A DNA stretch of 64,000 nucleotides from Rhodospirillaceae bacterium (GTDB taxonomy: Bacteria; Pseudomonadota; Alphaproteobacteria; Rhodospirillales; Rhodospirillaceae), in NCBI GenBank assembly GCA_002737725.1, contig NSIP01000001.1:460921-524920 (forward strand), written 5' to 3'. Below the pieces are notes generated by a model, which was not told the origin of the DNA, did not search any database, and saw nothing but the letters and a program-made list of their open reading frames with translations. The position numbers and the translations under genes were made by a program. Shown here one piece after another: positions 24,868 through 34,102 of this stretch (position 1 is the stretch's first letter; each line of letters starts with the position of its first letter).

Positions 24868-27237
24868 ATGGTTTCAGCGCAACATTTGGCGAATCTCAAA
24901 ACGTTAGAGAAAAAGATTCTGTGGCTGGCGACGTGGATGATCCACAACGCCAACAATATTCGTCCTAGCGTCGATGGCATTAAGGTTGGCGGTCATCAGG
25001 CTTCGTGCGCGTCTCTCGCCACCGTCATGACGGCGCTTTATTTGCACACGCTGCGCCCGCAGGATCGTGTCGCCGTGAAGCCGCATGCAGGGCCAATTTT
25101 TCACGCCATTCAATATCTGCTGGGCAATCAAAAGCTCGAGCACATGCAGAACTTTCGCGCCTTTGGTGGCGTGCAGCCCTATCCGTCGCGCACGAAAGAT
25201 AAAGCCGATGTGGATTTTTCGACCGGGTCGGTGGGCCTGGGTGTCGCCGAGACGCTGTTTGCATCTTTAGTGCAAGATTACTTGCGCCTGCACGAACTGA
25301 CACCCGCCACCGCTGCGCAGGGGCGCATGATCGCATTGCTGGGCGATGCCGAATTAGACGAAGGCAACATTTATGAAGCGTTGCTGGAGGGGTGGAAGCA
25401 CGAGGTCAAGAATGTGTGGTGGATCGTTGACTACAACCGCCAAAGCCTCGATGGCGTGGTCAACGACCAGCTCTTTAAACGCATCACGGGTTTTTTCCAA
25501 ACCGTAGATTGGAATGTCATTCTTCTCAAATACGGTTTGAAGCTTGAGGCCGCGTTCAAAACACCCATCGGCCCTGCGCTGAAAGCTTGGATCGATGATT
25601 GCCCCAACCAACTCTATTCCGCGCTGACATTTCAGGGTGGGGCGGCGTGGCGCGAACACCTCAGCCGCGATCTGAAAGCCGAGAAGGGGCTTGAGGCGTT
25701 TCTGAAGTCTCATGACGACGCTGGCTTGCACGCGCTCATGACCAACCTCGGTGGTCACGACATGGAAGCGATTATTCACGGGTTCGAGCAAGCGGCGAAA
25801 AGCGACACGCCCACCTGTTTCATAGCCTACACCATCAAAGGGTTTGGGCTGCCGCTGGCGGGCCACAAAGATAACCACGCGGGCATCATGAACGATGACC
25901 AAATTGCGAAGCTTCAATCCGAACTCGGCATTGCGGCGGGCCAAGAGTGGCGGCCGTTTGCGGGCATCGAGAAAGACGAGAAGGGCTTGCGCGCGTTTCT
26001 GGATGCGGTGCCGTTCAAGTCCCGTGTGCGCAGTGATCAAAAAACCAAGCCCGCTGCGATTGCTGTTCACGAGCTTGTCCCGCCCAAGGCCGAGCGCATG
26101 AGCACGCAAGAAGCCTTCGGCAAAATTATGAACGAGTTGGGTCGCGGTCAAACGCCGCTAGCTGCGCGCATCGTCACCACGTCGCCCGATGTCACGGTGT
26201 CGACCAATCTTGGCGGCTGGGTGAATCAGCGCAGCCCGTTCCATACCAAACGGCGCGAAGACATTTTCCGCCAGATGCACGTACCTTCGCCACAAAAATG
26301 GGCACAAGACCCCAAAGGTCAGCACATTGAACTGGGCATCGCTGAAAATAATTTATTTCTGTTGCTGGGCGCATTGGGTCTTGCGACGGATTTATTTGAT
26401 GCGCGGCTGTTACCCGTCGGCACGCTTTATGATCCGTTCATCGCGCGTGGCCTCGATGCCATGACCTATGCCGCCTATCAAGACGCGCGCTTTATGTTGG
26501 TCTCAACGCCGTCAGGCATCACGCTGGGTGCCGAAGGTGGGGCGCATCAATCGGTGTTCACGCCGCTGATTGGCATTGGTCATGCCAACCTTGCGTATTT
26601 CGAGCCGGCCTATGCTGATGAGTTGGCCGCCATCATGACGTGGGGCTTTGATCATATGCAAAGACCAGATGGCTGCTCGATTTATCTGCGTCTGTCGACG
26701 CGGCCCCTCAAGCAGCCTGGGCGCGTCATGACGCCCGATCTGCGCGGTGATATTTTGTCAGGCGCTTATTGGGTCAAGCGCCCAGCCCCTGGCTCAGACC
26801 TGGTGCTTGCTTATTGCGGTGTGACCGCGCCCGAGGTTCATGCGGCACTTGAGGCCATGGCTGATGATGTTCCGGGGGCGGGTGTGTTGGCGATCACCTC
26901 GCCAGATCGACTGTACGCTGGGTTTCGGGCGGCAGCCCAAGCGCGTCGCGCAGGGCAACAAGATGCCGAAAGTTTTATCGAGAAGCTGCTGGCTCCGCTG
27001 TCGCCTTCTGCCGCCATTGTCACGGTGCACGATGGCCACCCGGCGGCGCTGGGGTGGCTTGGCAGCGTGCGTGGGCATCGCTGCCAAGCGTTGGGCGTGG
27101 ATCGCTTTGGTCAGGCTGGCAATATCGCCAGCCTCTTCAAGGAATATGGGATCGATACCGAAACCGTGATCGATGCCGTGGCTGATCTGATTCTGGCCGA
27201 ATCCCGGACTATGGCTCCACGGCTAGCAGCAGAATAA
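24868..27237 (+). CDS. Homodimeric 2-oxoacid dehydrogenase E1 / transketolase-family protein (MdeB-like)
   Basis: Thiamine-diphosphate enzyme of 789 residues with the domain order of homodimeric pyruvate dehydrogenase E1 (AceE type). The TPP-binding region is L-L-G-D-A-E-L-D-E-G-N-I-Y-E-A (near 157) through V-D-Y-N-R-Q-S-L-D-G. The pyrimidine-binding domain (about 440-640) includes H-I-E-L-G-I-A-E-N-N, and a transketolase C-terminal domain follows. It is shorter than AceE (about 890), like MdeB, the 2-oxobutyrate dehydrogenase E1 of methionine catabolism. The divergent Lrp-type gene fits that reading. No E2 or E3 gene is adjacent, so the exact substrate and complex are uncertain. Confidence 0.75.
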   Translation: MVSAQHLANLKTLEKKILWLATWMIHNANNIRPSVDGIKVGGHQASCASLATVMTALYLHTLRPQDRVAVKPHAGPIFHAIQYLLGNQKLEHMQNFRAFGGVQPYPSRTKDKADVDFSTGSVGLGVAETLFASLVQDYLRLHELTPATAAQGRMIALLGDAELDEGNIYEALLEGWKHEVKNVWWIVDYNRQSLDGVVNDQLFKRITGFFQTVDWNVILLKYGLKLEAAFKTPIGPALKAWIDDCPNQLYSALTFQGGAAWREHLSRDLKAEKGLEAFLKSHDDAGLHALMTNLGGHDMEAIIHGFEQAAKSDTPTCFIAYTIKGFGLPLAGHKDNHAGIMNDDQIAKLQSELGIAAGQEWRPFAGIEKDEKGLRAFLDAVPFKSRVRSDQKTKPAAIAVHELVPPKAERMSTQEAFGKIMNELGRGQTPLAARIVTTSPDVTVSTNLGGWVNQRSPFHTKRREDIFRQMHVPSPQKWAQDPKGQHIELGIAENNLFLLLGALGLATDLFDARLLPVGTLYDPFIARGLDAMTYAAYQDARFMLVSTPSGITLGAEGGAHQSVFTPLIGIGHANLAYFEPAYADELAAIMTWGFDHMQRPDGCSIYLRLSTRPLKQPGRVMTPDLRGDILSGAYWVKRPAPGSDLVLAYCGVTAPEVHAALEAMADDVPGAGVLAITSPDRLYAGFRAAAQARRAGQQDAESFIEKLLAPLSPSAAIVTVHDGHPAALGWLGSVRGHRCQALGVDRFGQAGNIASLFKEYGIDTETVIDAVADLILAESRTMAPRLAAE

Positions 27238-27256
27238 CATTGTTATAGTAAGCATG

Positions 27257-27279
27257 AATAAAGGAAAATTTCCTTTATT
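27257..27279. promoter_or_regulatory. Perfect 11-bp palindrome after the E1 gene
   Basis: AATAAAGGAAA (27257-27267) and TTTCCTTTATT (27269-27279) around a single A. The spacer is too small for a full hairpin, but an 8-bp stem with a 7-base AT loop is possible. It could be a weak terminator of the E1 gene or an operator; no T run follows directly. Confidence 0.4.
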
Positions 27280-27480
27280 TGGACATTATTAACGGTCGTT
27301 CTTCCCTTTCGTGCGCCATTCAGCTATGAGCCCGCCACCCCGCGTGGGGCGACACCTTGAAGGGCTCGCGACTATGGCCATGCGCGCAGAGCCTTTGCGG
27401 GCCTTTAATGTCTCAAGTGTGGATTTTTTCATGATTATCTTTTGCCATGTTCCGATAAACAATTCCATGGAGGGCTGATC

Positions 27481-28395
27481 ATGACGAAGTCAGAATCTGA
27501 AAAACTCGGCATTCAAGGTTTGGGGTGGATTGTGCGCCGCTCACAACAGCCCGTTCCCGGTCTCACGCCGTTTTATCAAGCCGCAGTGGGTTTAAGGCAA
27601 CTGCGTCCCGCCGCACCCAGTGGCAATGTGATGTTGTGGTCGGGCGATCTTGTGATGTTCGAGCTGAGCGCGCTGACGGTTGGCCCGGATTCCCTCGCAC
27701 GCATGGATGATATGAGTTTTATGTTTCGAGCCCGCAACTTTGAAGTCGCGAAGGCCGCCCTGCTCACAGTAGGCGCGATCATTGAACGAGAAGACGCAAC
27801 CCCGAGCCGTCGTGTATCTGTGAGGGCACCCGACGGAATGATTCTGGGGTTGCGGGAAGCACAACCCGGCGCCAGCTTTCCACCGGATGCGCGTGCCGAT
27901 GCGATTTGGCGCAGCGGCGCAATCACACTTCCGAACACGCCCGCTTTGCCCGAAGCCTTGCAAGATATCGCCTCGATCAATCTGAGGGTGGCTGATCCGG
28001 TTGGCATGGCGGCTTTTTATCATGACGCGCTTGGCCTTGAGTTGCTGGGTGCCCCAAGCGCTGCGGGTGCCAAGCTCTCGTTGGGCCGAACGGTCGTGTT
28101 GGAACTGGAGGTCGGTGGCGCGCAACGCCCGATCCTCAAAGATCGTAACGAGTCTCCCGACGTTTGGATTGCACGAGTGTACGATCACGATGGGCTCGCT
28201 GAACGCCTCAGGCGCAAAAATGTGACCATCGTCAATCAAATCTCGATCACAGGCGGTAAGCTCACGTACGCGTCCGACCCCGAAGGACACATGTTTGGCC
28301 TTCAACAACGCACGCTTGATCTGCTGCCTGCGGGCGCCAAAGACCGGATTGAAGATGTTTTGGCCCGCAAACTCTGGGCTGAGCTGAGCGACTGA
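27481..28395 (+). CDS. VOC superfamily protein with two glyoxalase-like domains
   Basis: 304-residue protein of the vicinal oxygen chelate (glyoxalase/dioxygenase) superfamily, from ATG 27481 with GGAGGG ahead; a start 13 codons earlier is rejected. There are two beta-alpha-beta-beta-beta modules: about 9-125 (ending D-G-M-I-L-G-L-R-E) and about 160-285 (S-I-N-L-R-V-A-D-P-V-G-M-A-A-F-Y ... D-P-E-G-H-M-F-G-L). The second module has the usual F-Y-x-x-x-L-G-L and terminal D-P-E-G-H. Metal ligands are not certain. It is followed after 28 bp by a decayed paralogue of the same layout. Likely a lyase or extradiol-type enzyme; the substrate is unknown. Confidence 0.75.
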   Translation: MTKSESEKLGIQGLGWIVRRSQQPVPGLTPFYQAAVGLRQLRPAAPSGNVMLWSGDLVMFELSALTVGPDSLARMDDMSFMFRARNFEVAKAALLTVGAIIEREDATPSRRVSVRAPDGMILGLREAQPGASFPPDARADAIWRSGAITLPNTPALPEALQDIASINLRVADPVGMAAFYHDALGLELLGAPSAAGAKLSLGRTVVLELEVGGAQRPILKDRNESPDVWIARVYDHDGLAERLRRKNVTIVNQISITGGKLTYASDPEGHMFGLQQRTLDLLPAGAKDRIEDVLARKLWAELSD

Positions 28396-28423
28396 GAGTT
28401 TTCACTGATAAAAAGAGCAGTCC

Positions 28424-29319
28424 ATGCGCGAGTGCATCCAAGGCCTAGGTTGGTTTGTGCGGCGTACCTCGGAGGCTGCGGCCGTGGGGTAATTTTATAT
28501 GTCCGCTTTGGGCTTGCCGACCTTGCGCCAGTGGAACAGGCATGAGACTGCGGGCTCGATGCTTTACGGTGGCGATGTCTGCGTCTTTGAAGTCAACCGC
28601 AGTGGCCAGCCTCCGGTGTCCGATCCGAGCGTAGCTGAATGTACGCAGATCTTTCGTGTTCGCGATCTCGATGCTGTTGTTGCGCAGGTTTTATCGGTTG
28701 GCGCCAGTAGCGCGGTGCAAGAAACCATTCACAACGTGCGCACGGTTTTTCTTCGCGATAGTGTCGGTCACCTTTACGGGCTCCGGCAAGCCCACGATGA
28801 TTCACCATTGGCCCAAAATCTCGAAGCGGCACGCAGTTGGAACGCAGGCGCGCGAGGGTTGGCGGGTCTCCCGTCATTGCCCTCGAGCATCCAGAATTTA
28901 GGTTACGTTCGCCTGCGCGTCGAAGATCCTGATGCGATGGCTACTTTTTATGCTGAGATGCTAGGGCTTGATGTTCTTCCTTCCTCGGCGGACGGGGTCG
29001 TGTAGCTGCATATCGGCGGTACAGGGATTGTCGAATTGTGGCCGGGCGGAGCGCGCCATTCGCCGCCCAAAGACCGCGTCGACATCACTGATGTTTGGAT
29101 TTTGCGGGTTTACGATTATGTCGCCATGAAAGCGCACATGCCCTTCAACCGTGTGCATCAAGTCAACACGCTTGAGATGGCCGGCGGCTGGCTCGATTGC
29201 TATGCTGATCCCGAGGGGCACCTGTTCGGGTTTCAAGAGCGCAAAGCCCAGACTCCCAATCTCCCAACTCGAACCTCGTCGAAGATGCGGCCGCGCGTCA
29301 GCGCAGGATTGCGACATAA
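28424..29319 (+). pseudogene. Second two-domain VOC protein, decayed paralogue
   Basis: Tandem relative of the preceding gene: I-Q-G-L-G-W-F-V-R-R-T at the start, C-terminal V-R-L-R-V-E-D-P-D-A-M-A-T-F-Y-A-E-M-L-G-L and Y-A-D-P-E-G-H-L-F-G-F. It has an in-frame TAA at 28490-28492 (A-V-G-stop-F-Y-M-S-A-L-G-L) and a TAG at 29003-29005 (D-G-V-V-stop-L-H-I-G-G). A frameshift near 29265-29280 follows, after which the family end L-V-E-D-A-A-A-R-Q-R-R-I-A-T stops at TAA 29317-29319. The rest of the frame keeps clear family sequence, so the decay looks recent. Confidence 0.75.
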
Positions 29320-29323
29320 CGAC

Positions 29324-30397
29324 TCAAGGCGCTTTCGGAAACATGAGTTTGGTTGCGAACGGGACCAACGTAATCAAGATGGCGATGCGCACAAAGTGAT
29401 GGACTGCAACGAACGCGGGGTCCACGTCAAAAGCAATCGCAATCAGACACATCTCGGCTACACCCCCAGGGGTGAACGACAGTAGGGCCGTCAGGTAGCG
29501 TGTGTCGGTCAGCCAACTGGCCATCAGCGCAAATAATGCAGAGACAGCGATGATCAGGGTGGTCGCGGCAACTGCGTGCTTGCTCACACGAAAAAAAGTT
29601 TCCGTTGATACGGTTGAAAATCGCGACCCAATTGCCGAGCCTAAAATCCACAAGGCCGCCCATAACAATGTTTCGGGTGGGCGATAGGTGATAGTGCCGC
29701 TGAGATAAAGCGCGGTTGAGGCGATCATCGCTCCGGTCATGGCTGCGGCCGGAAGGTTAAAGACCTTGGCCACCGCATACCCACACAGGCCTGCAGCCAG
29801 CAGCCACGCCACTTCGCTCCATTGAAAGGAGCCGCCCTCGGGAAGTACCGCGCCATCATGGGGGGCTGTGGCCAAGACGGCGCTAACCACCATGGGCATC
29901 AGAATGACGACAAACACCACGCGCAAACCTTGCGTCAGGGCGATCATGCGTTCATCAGCACCGGACTCACCGCCAATAATCACCATGGCGGTTAAGGTTC
30001 CTGGCGCGCCCGAGAAGATCGCGGTGGCGCGGTCGAAGCCGGCTGCGCGGCGAAAGTACTCCGAGGCGATGAATGTAATCAGTGGAACAAACACCAACAT
30101 CAACGACAAGCTTAGCACCCACTCGCGCGCGCGTGGTAAAAGCTCTGGCGTGAATGATCCGCCCAAGAACACGCCGATCACGCAAAGAATGGCTACACGC
30201 ACGCCATGCGGTATGAGCACTGGATAGCCCCGCAACGAGGCTGCGATATTGAAAATCATCGGCCCCAACATCCAGGCCAGCGGAATGTGCAGCAGCGCCA
30301 ACACGCCCCCGCCTACGGCACCGATGCCAAGCGACAGCGCGATGGGTTTTGTCCCGACGCGGGTCAGGGGCGGTTGAGGAGTGGTGGAATCAGACAT
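29324..30397 (-). CDS. AbrB family membrane protein (putative ammonia monooxygenase-type, PF05145)
   Basis: About 357 residues with ten or so hydrophobic segments in two repeated halves. The duplication typical of the AbrB membrane family is visible: P-L-A-W-M-L-G-P-M near residue 45 and N-L-P-A-A-A-M-T-G-A-M-I near 220, with F-S-G-A-P-G-T-L-T-A-M and F-T-P-G-G-V-A-E-M-C-L in matching places. Despite the name it is an integral membrane protein, probably a transporter, and not a DNA-binding AbrB. It is convergent with the decayed VOC gene. The substrate is unknown. Confidence 0.8.
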   Translation of the reverse strand: MSDSTTPQPPLTRVGTKPIALSLGIGAVGGGVLALLHIPLAWMLGPMIFNIAASLRGYPVLIPHGVRVAILCVIGVFLGGSFTPELLPRAREWVLSLSLMLVFVPLITFIASEYFRRAAGFDRATAIFSGAPGTLTAMVIIGGESGADERMIALTQGLRVVFVVILMPMVVSAVLATAPHDGAVLPEGGSFQWSEVAWLLAAGLCGYAVAKVFNLPAAAMTGAMIASTALYLSGTITYRPPETLLWAALWILGSAIGSRFSTVSTETFFRVSKHAVAATTLIIAVSALFALMASWLTDTRYLTALLSFTPGGVAEMCLIAIAFDVDPAFVAVHHFVRIAILITLVPFATKLMFPKAP

Positions 30398-30488
30398 GTG
30401 GGTAAACATAGAGGCTGCGACAAAAAAGGTCGATTGTCGGCTGTAGAGCGGGCAAACTCATGGCCGTGGTATGGCTGGAGCTTAAGGC

Positions 30489-31481
30489 ATGACGATAAAT
30501 TTGAATCTTGATCGTGGCGGCGGCTGGAAAGAGGCCGTCGTCAGTGTCCATGACCTGAATTTTTGGGTCGCGACGGCTGAACATGAATTTGCCTGGACGT
30601 TAGGTCATCGCGGCGCTGTGGGTCGCGAGCAAATGAAAGCCTGGGGCTTGCCCGATCATGTCAGTGCTGATGAGGCGCTTTTTCATTGTGGCGATGAGCC
30701 GCAGGGATTTGTGCGCTTCGTCGCCTTCAGGGGCACGCCGCAGGTTCGCATCCGGGTCGGGGCCATGCCCTGGGACACGGGTGGAATTTTTTCATTGATG
30801 CTGCGTGCGCGCAGCCTCATGTCTGCGAAAGATGGCCTGCTAAATCGCGGCTTTACCATGGTCGCCGACCCAGTGACCTTCGATTACAACGGCCAAATTT
30901 TGACCAACATTATTTTTCGTGGCCCCGACGGTGTGAGTTTCGGTGTCTATGAGCGTGTGAAGCCGTCACTCGCCGGGTGGGGCCATGTGAAACGCTTCAG
31001 CCAGCCCTTCAACTGCATGCAGGTTGTTCGCTCTCGTGATGCCACGCGCGACTTTCATCGCGATGTCTTGGGTTTTGGCGCGTTCGTTGACAACGACGCG
31101 CGTAACGCCAAGCCCGCTGATAGCAATTTCGGCTTCCCGAAGAATCTCACCACGCAATACGTCACCAAAGCCGCGATCATGCATCCGCGCGGGCGATTCG
31201 ATGCCAAAGAGCGCGACAACGGTCGCGTCGAACTGATCGAGTGGGATGGTTTTGATGGCCGCGATTTAGCGGACCTGGCGGTAGTTCCGAATTTAGGCGC
31301 GTTGATGTTAAGGTGGTGCGTCGCGGATGCTACTGCGTCGTACGCGGCGATCATGGCCAAGGGCATTACGATTTACCGACCACTTGTTATGGTCAACGTC
31401 GAGCCTTACGGAACGCTCAATACTTTTTCTGTGCGCACACCCGATGGTGTGATTTACGAACTTTTCTCGGGGCTCCGATAA
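30489..31481 (+). CDS. VOC-like (glyoxalase/bleomycin resistance) family protein
   Basis: 330-residue protein built of two VOC-like halves (about 15-155 and 170-330). The second begins P-F-N-C-M-Q-V-V-R-S-R-D-A-T-R-D-F-H-R-D-V-L-G-F-G and ends R-T-P-D-G-V-I-Y-E-L-F, the usual terminal strand with the Glu metal ligand. The first half is less conserved and may be structural. It is near two other VOC genes at 27.5-29.3 kb but diverged from them, and is divergent from the AbrB-type gene with 91 bp between starts. The substrate is unknown. Confidence 0.65.
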   Translation: MTINLNLDRGGGWKEAVVSVHDLNFWVATAEHEFAWTLGHRGAVGREQMKAWGLPDHVSADEALFHCGDEPQGFVRFVAFRGTPQVRIRVGAMPWDTGGIFSLMLRARSLMSAKDGLLNRGFTMVADPVTFDYNGQILTNIIFRGPDGVSFGVYERVKPSLAGWGHVKRFSQPFNCMQVVRSRDATRDFHRDVLGFGAFVDNDARNAKPADSNFGFPKNLTTQYVTKAAIMHPRGRFDAKERDNGRVELIEWDGFDGRDLADLAVVPNLGALMLRWCVADATASYAAIMAKGITIYRPLVMVNVEPYGTLNTFSVRTPDGVIYELFSGLR

Positions 31482-31487
31482 TAGCTT

Positions 31488-31793
31488 TTATTGCGCTTCC
31501 GTCAGGCATTGCACGGCGATACCGCTGATCTTGTCTTGAAGCGCGGACGGCAGTGGTTTGGCAGCTGCATTGAGTCTGTCGTAAGTTTCAATCTCGGTTC
31601 GCGACAGCTTACCTTTGACCTCGCGCGCAAAGCACGTGCACAGCTTAGCCGAGCTGCCGCCGATGTTCAGATTGTTTTATTCCAGAAAACCCGAGCAAAT
31701 ATCTTGCAAGGGGTCGCCCGAGTTTTTTGGCAAGCTTTGAGCGTGGGCAGCGCTTACGAGAAAGAGGACAACCATAGCAATCATTGTGCGCAT
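31488..31793 (-). pseudogene. Small secreted Cys-containing protein with in-frame stop
   Basis: Read through one TAA, this minus-strand frame encodes about 100 residues. A signal peptide M-R-T-M-I-A-M-V-V-L-F-L-V-S-A-A-H-A is followed by a mature part with Cys at D-I-C-S-G-F, L-C-T-C-F-A-R-E and V-Q-C-L-T-E-A-Q. The TAA is codon 39 (31677-31679), in G-F-L-E-stop-N-N-L-N-I-G-G. The plus-strand frame over the same region is a shadow. The coherent signal peptide and Cys pattern argue for a former or misread gene. Family not recognised. Confidence 0.6.
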
Positions 31794-31820
31794 GGCCTGT
31801 TTCCTCGCTGATTAAATGAA

Positions 31821-32282
31821 TTAAGCGGCTTGAGCTTCTGACTGCGTCAACAGCATATAAAGCCCATCGGCACCTTTGGCACCGCGCAGCTTCTCGCAGG
31901 TGCTGGCGTCGCGTAGCAGGCGCGAAACGCGGGCGAGTGCTTTCAAATGATCGGCCCCAGCGGTCTCGGGCGCCAGCAGAAGAAAAACCAGATCGACAGG
32001 CTGTTCATCGATGGCTTCAAAATCGATCGGCTTTTCAAGGCGCGCGAAGTAGCCGCAGAGGCGTTTGAGGTCAGAGAGCTTGCCGTGGGGGATCGCGATT
32101 CCATTTCCCACGCCCGTGGTGCCAAGGCGTTCGCGCTCTAACAGTGTTTCAAAAATACGTCGTTCACTGGTGCCAGTCAGTTCGGCGGCGTGCTTGGCGA
32201 GTTCCTGCAAGACCTGTTTCTTACTGGTGACCCTCAAGCCCGCCACAACGGACTTGGGCTGTAAGAGATCGCTCATTTCCAT
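31821..32282 (-). CDS. ptsN: PTS IIA-like nitrogen-regulatory protein PtsN
   Basis: EIIA(Ntr) of the nitrogen phosphotransferase system: phosphorylated by NPr on a His and modulates K+ transport, stress and sometimes sigma-54 output. 153 residues from ATG 32282. The phospho-acceptor His is in G-I-A-I-P-H-G-K-L (near residue 67); other family blocks are S-K-K-Q-V-L-Q-E-L near 20 and V-D-L-V-F-L-L-L-A-P near 97. It lies after rpoN on the same strand, as in most Proteobacteria, but the hpf gene normally between them is absent. Confidence 0.92.
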   Translation of the reverse strand: MEMSDLLQPKSVVAGLRVTSKKQVLQELAKHAAELTGTSERRIFETLLERERLGTTGVGNGIAIPHGKLSDLKRLCGYFARLEKPIDFEAIDEQPVDLVFLLLAPETAGADHLKALARVSRLLRDASTCEKLRGAKGADGLYMLLTQSEAQAA

Positions 32283-32285
32283 CAA

Positions 32286-32547
32286 ATGCTATGCCCAACC
32301 GTTCGTGCGGTTTTGTTGTTGTGGTGGTAGGTGTTCATAAAGTCGGAATTCATCATCGGGCGTCGAACGTACGTTGAGCCTTTAATATTTGAGCGATGAT
32401 CGTGACAATGTCTGTTGTAGGTTTCGTGAGTCTATTCACGACGAGAGGTTTATGTTTTTCCCTCTTGTGGTCGGGGACCCCCAAAAAAGGTGGCGGAACA
32501 TAGGCGCGACCCCCCCTCAAGTCAAGCAAACCAAAGGCTTAGTTTTC
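32286..32547. other. Gap between rpoN remnant and ptsN lacking hpf
   Basis: 262 bp where hpf (hibernation promoting factor) usually sits. I find no hpf-like reading frame on either strand. A small hairpin is visible (TCGTGA and TCACGA arms near 32426-32443), together with short G/C and A/T runs. It may carry the ptsN promoter. Confidence 0.5.
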
Positions 32548-34081
32548 TTAACTTGAGAACCGTAAGGCGCGGGTTCGGCGGCGGTTGACCGACGATGGAA
32601 TATTTAATAATCCCAGATACTTAGCCACAGTTCGACGGGCCACATCAATACCTTCAGCTTTCAGCAAATCCACCAGCTGATCATCCGACAGCACGCCATC
32701 GTCTTTCTCCTGATCGATTAAGGATTTGATCCGGTGGCGAATGGTTTCCGACGACATGGCTTCGCCACCCCTCGGCACTCAGCAAACCTTGAGAGAAGAA
32801 ATATTTCAGCTCGAAAACCCCGCGTGGGGTTTCCATGAACTTGTTGGTAGTCACGCGGCTCACCGTGCTTTCGTGCATCTCAATGACCGTGGACACGTCG
32901 CGTAAAATCAGTGGCCTCAGGTGCGAGACGCCATGACGGAAAAACTCCCCCTGCTGGCGTAAAATTTCACTGGCGACCTTCAGCACGGTCTCGGCGGGCT
33001 GCTGCAACGCCCTCACCAACCAGTTGGCAGCTTGCAGGCGTTCGGTCAGGAATTTCTTTTCTTCTTTGGACGAGATCACCTTGGTGACCTCAGCTACATA
33101 ACTTTGGTTGATCAACATGCGCGGCAGCGTTTGCGGGTTCAATTCGTTGCGCCACCCCCCGTGCGCCAGCGGCGTCATTATAATATCTGGAATCACGGTT
33201 TCGTTGGTTTTGCTTTGAAACCGCAGCGCAGATTTAGGGTCGAGTGCTCGGACCTCACCCAGCATGTCTTGCAAGTCCTCCGCCAACACGCCGCACACAT
33301 CGCGCATTTTCTTCAAGTCGCCCGTGCCCAGAAATTCCAGATTTGTGATGAACTTTTCCATCACCGGGTCAAAGCGATCACGCTCGATCAACTGCAGCCT
33401 CATGCACTCTTTCAGGTCGCGTGCGAATATTCCAGGCGGATCAAACCGCTGCATCGTCCCCAGTACTTTTTCGATGCGCGCGATGGGCGCCCCCAACGGC
33501 CCGGTCACATCCTGAAGCGGTGTTGTCAGGTAGCCGTTTTCATCAAGCTGTTCGATCAGTGCCAAACCGATCATCCGATTACTGGCGTCGGTCATCGACA
33601 AATTGAGCTGCTGAACTAAATAGCTGCGTAAATCCTGGGCGTCGGCGGCGATCCGATCGATGTTGGGGCCTTCGCCCCCGGCCATGGAACCACTGGGCAT
33701 CGACACCGCCGAGAAAGCGCCCGCGCCTAAGTTATCATCAACCACGCTGCCCATAGTGTCGGTGGTGGGGTCGTCGCTTTCGCCGTATTCCTTGCCGTCG
33801 TAGTCGGGCTCAGTGCCGGGCGCTGTGCGGTCGAGCTGCGCGGGATCGCTGGAGGCGCTCGCCCCTTTGTCCTCGGAGGGTTCAGCGCTGAAGGTTTATG
33901 CAAAGCTTTCCGGTTCGCCCGACTCATCGCGATCTAACAGTGGGTTAGATTCAAGCTCTTGATCGATATAGGCTGTCAGCTCGATGGAGGACATCTGCAG
34001 CAGTTTGATCGCCTGCTGTAGCTGCGGCGTAATAACTAGGCCTTGTGACTGGCGAAGATCAAGCCGTGGGCCGATGGCCAT
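32548..34081 (-). pseudogene. rpoN: RNA polymerase sigma-54 factor RpoN, disrupted
   Basis: All sigma-54 regions are recognisable: region [22 protein letters not shown] (10-30), the core-binding domain (33754-33000), the HTH H-E-S-T-V-S-R-V-T-T-N-K, and the RpoN box A-R-R-T-V-A-K-Y-L-G-L-L-N-I-P-S-S at the end. Two lesions interrupt it: a TAA at 33896-33898 after E-S-F-A, in the acidic linker, and one extra base at about 32767, after which the C-terminus (G-G-E-A-M-S-S-E-T-I-R) continues in another frame. Repaired, it would be about 510 residues. The canonical Y-R-E-M of the box reads Y-L-G-L. Unless read errors explain both lesions, no functional sigma-54 is made from this locus. Confidence 0.88.
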
Positions 34082-34102
34082 GGTCGATCTTAATCTCCAG
34101 GC

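Noticed and set aside
31491-31811. 106-codon plus-strand frame.
   Set aside because: Shadow of the secreted-protein pseudogene on the minus strand, which has a signal peptide and Cys pattern.
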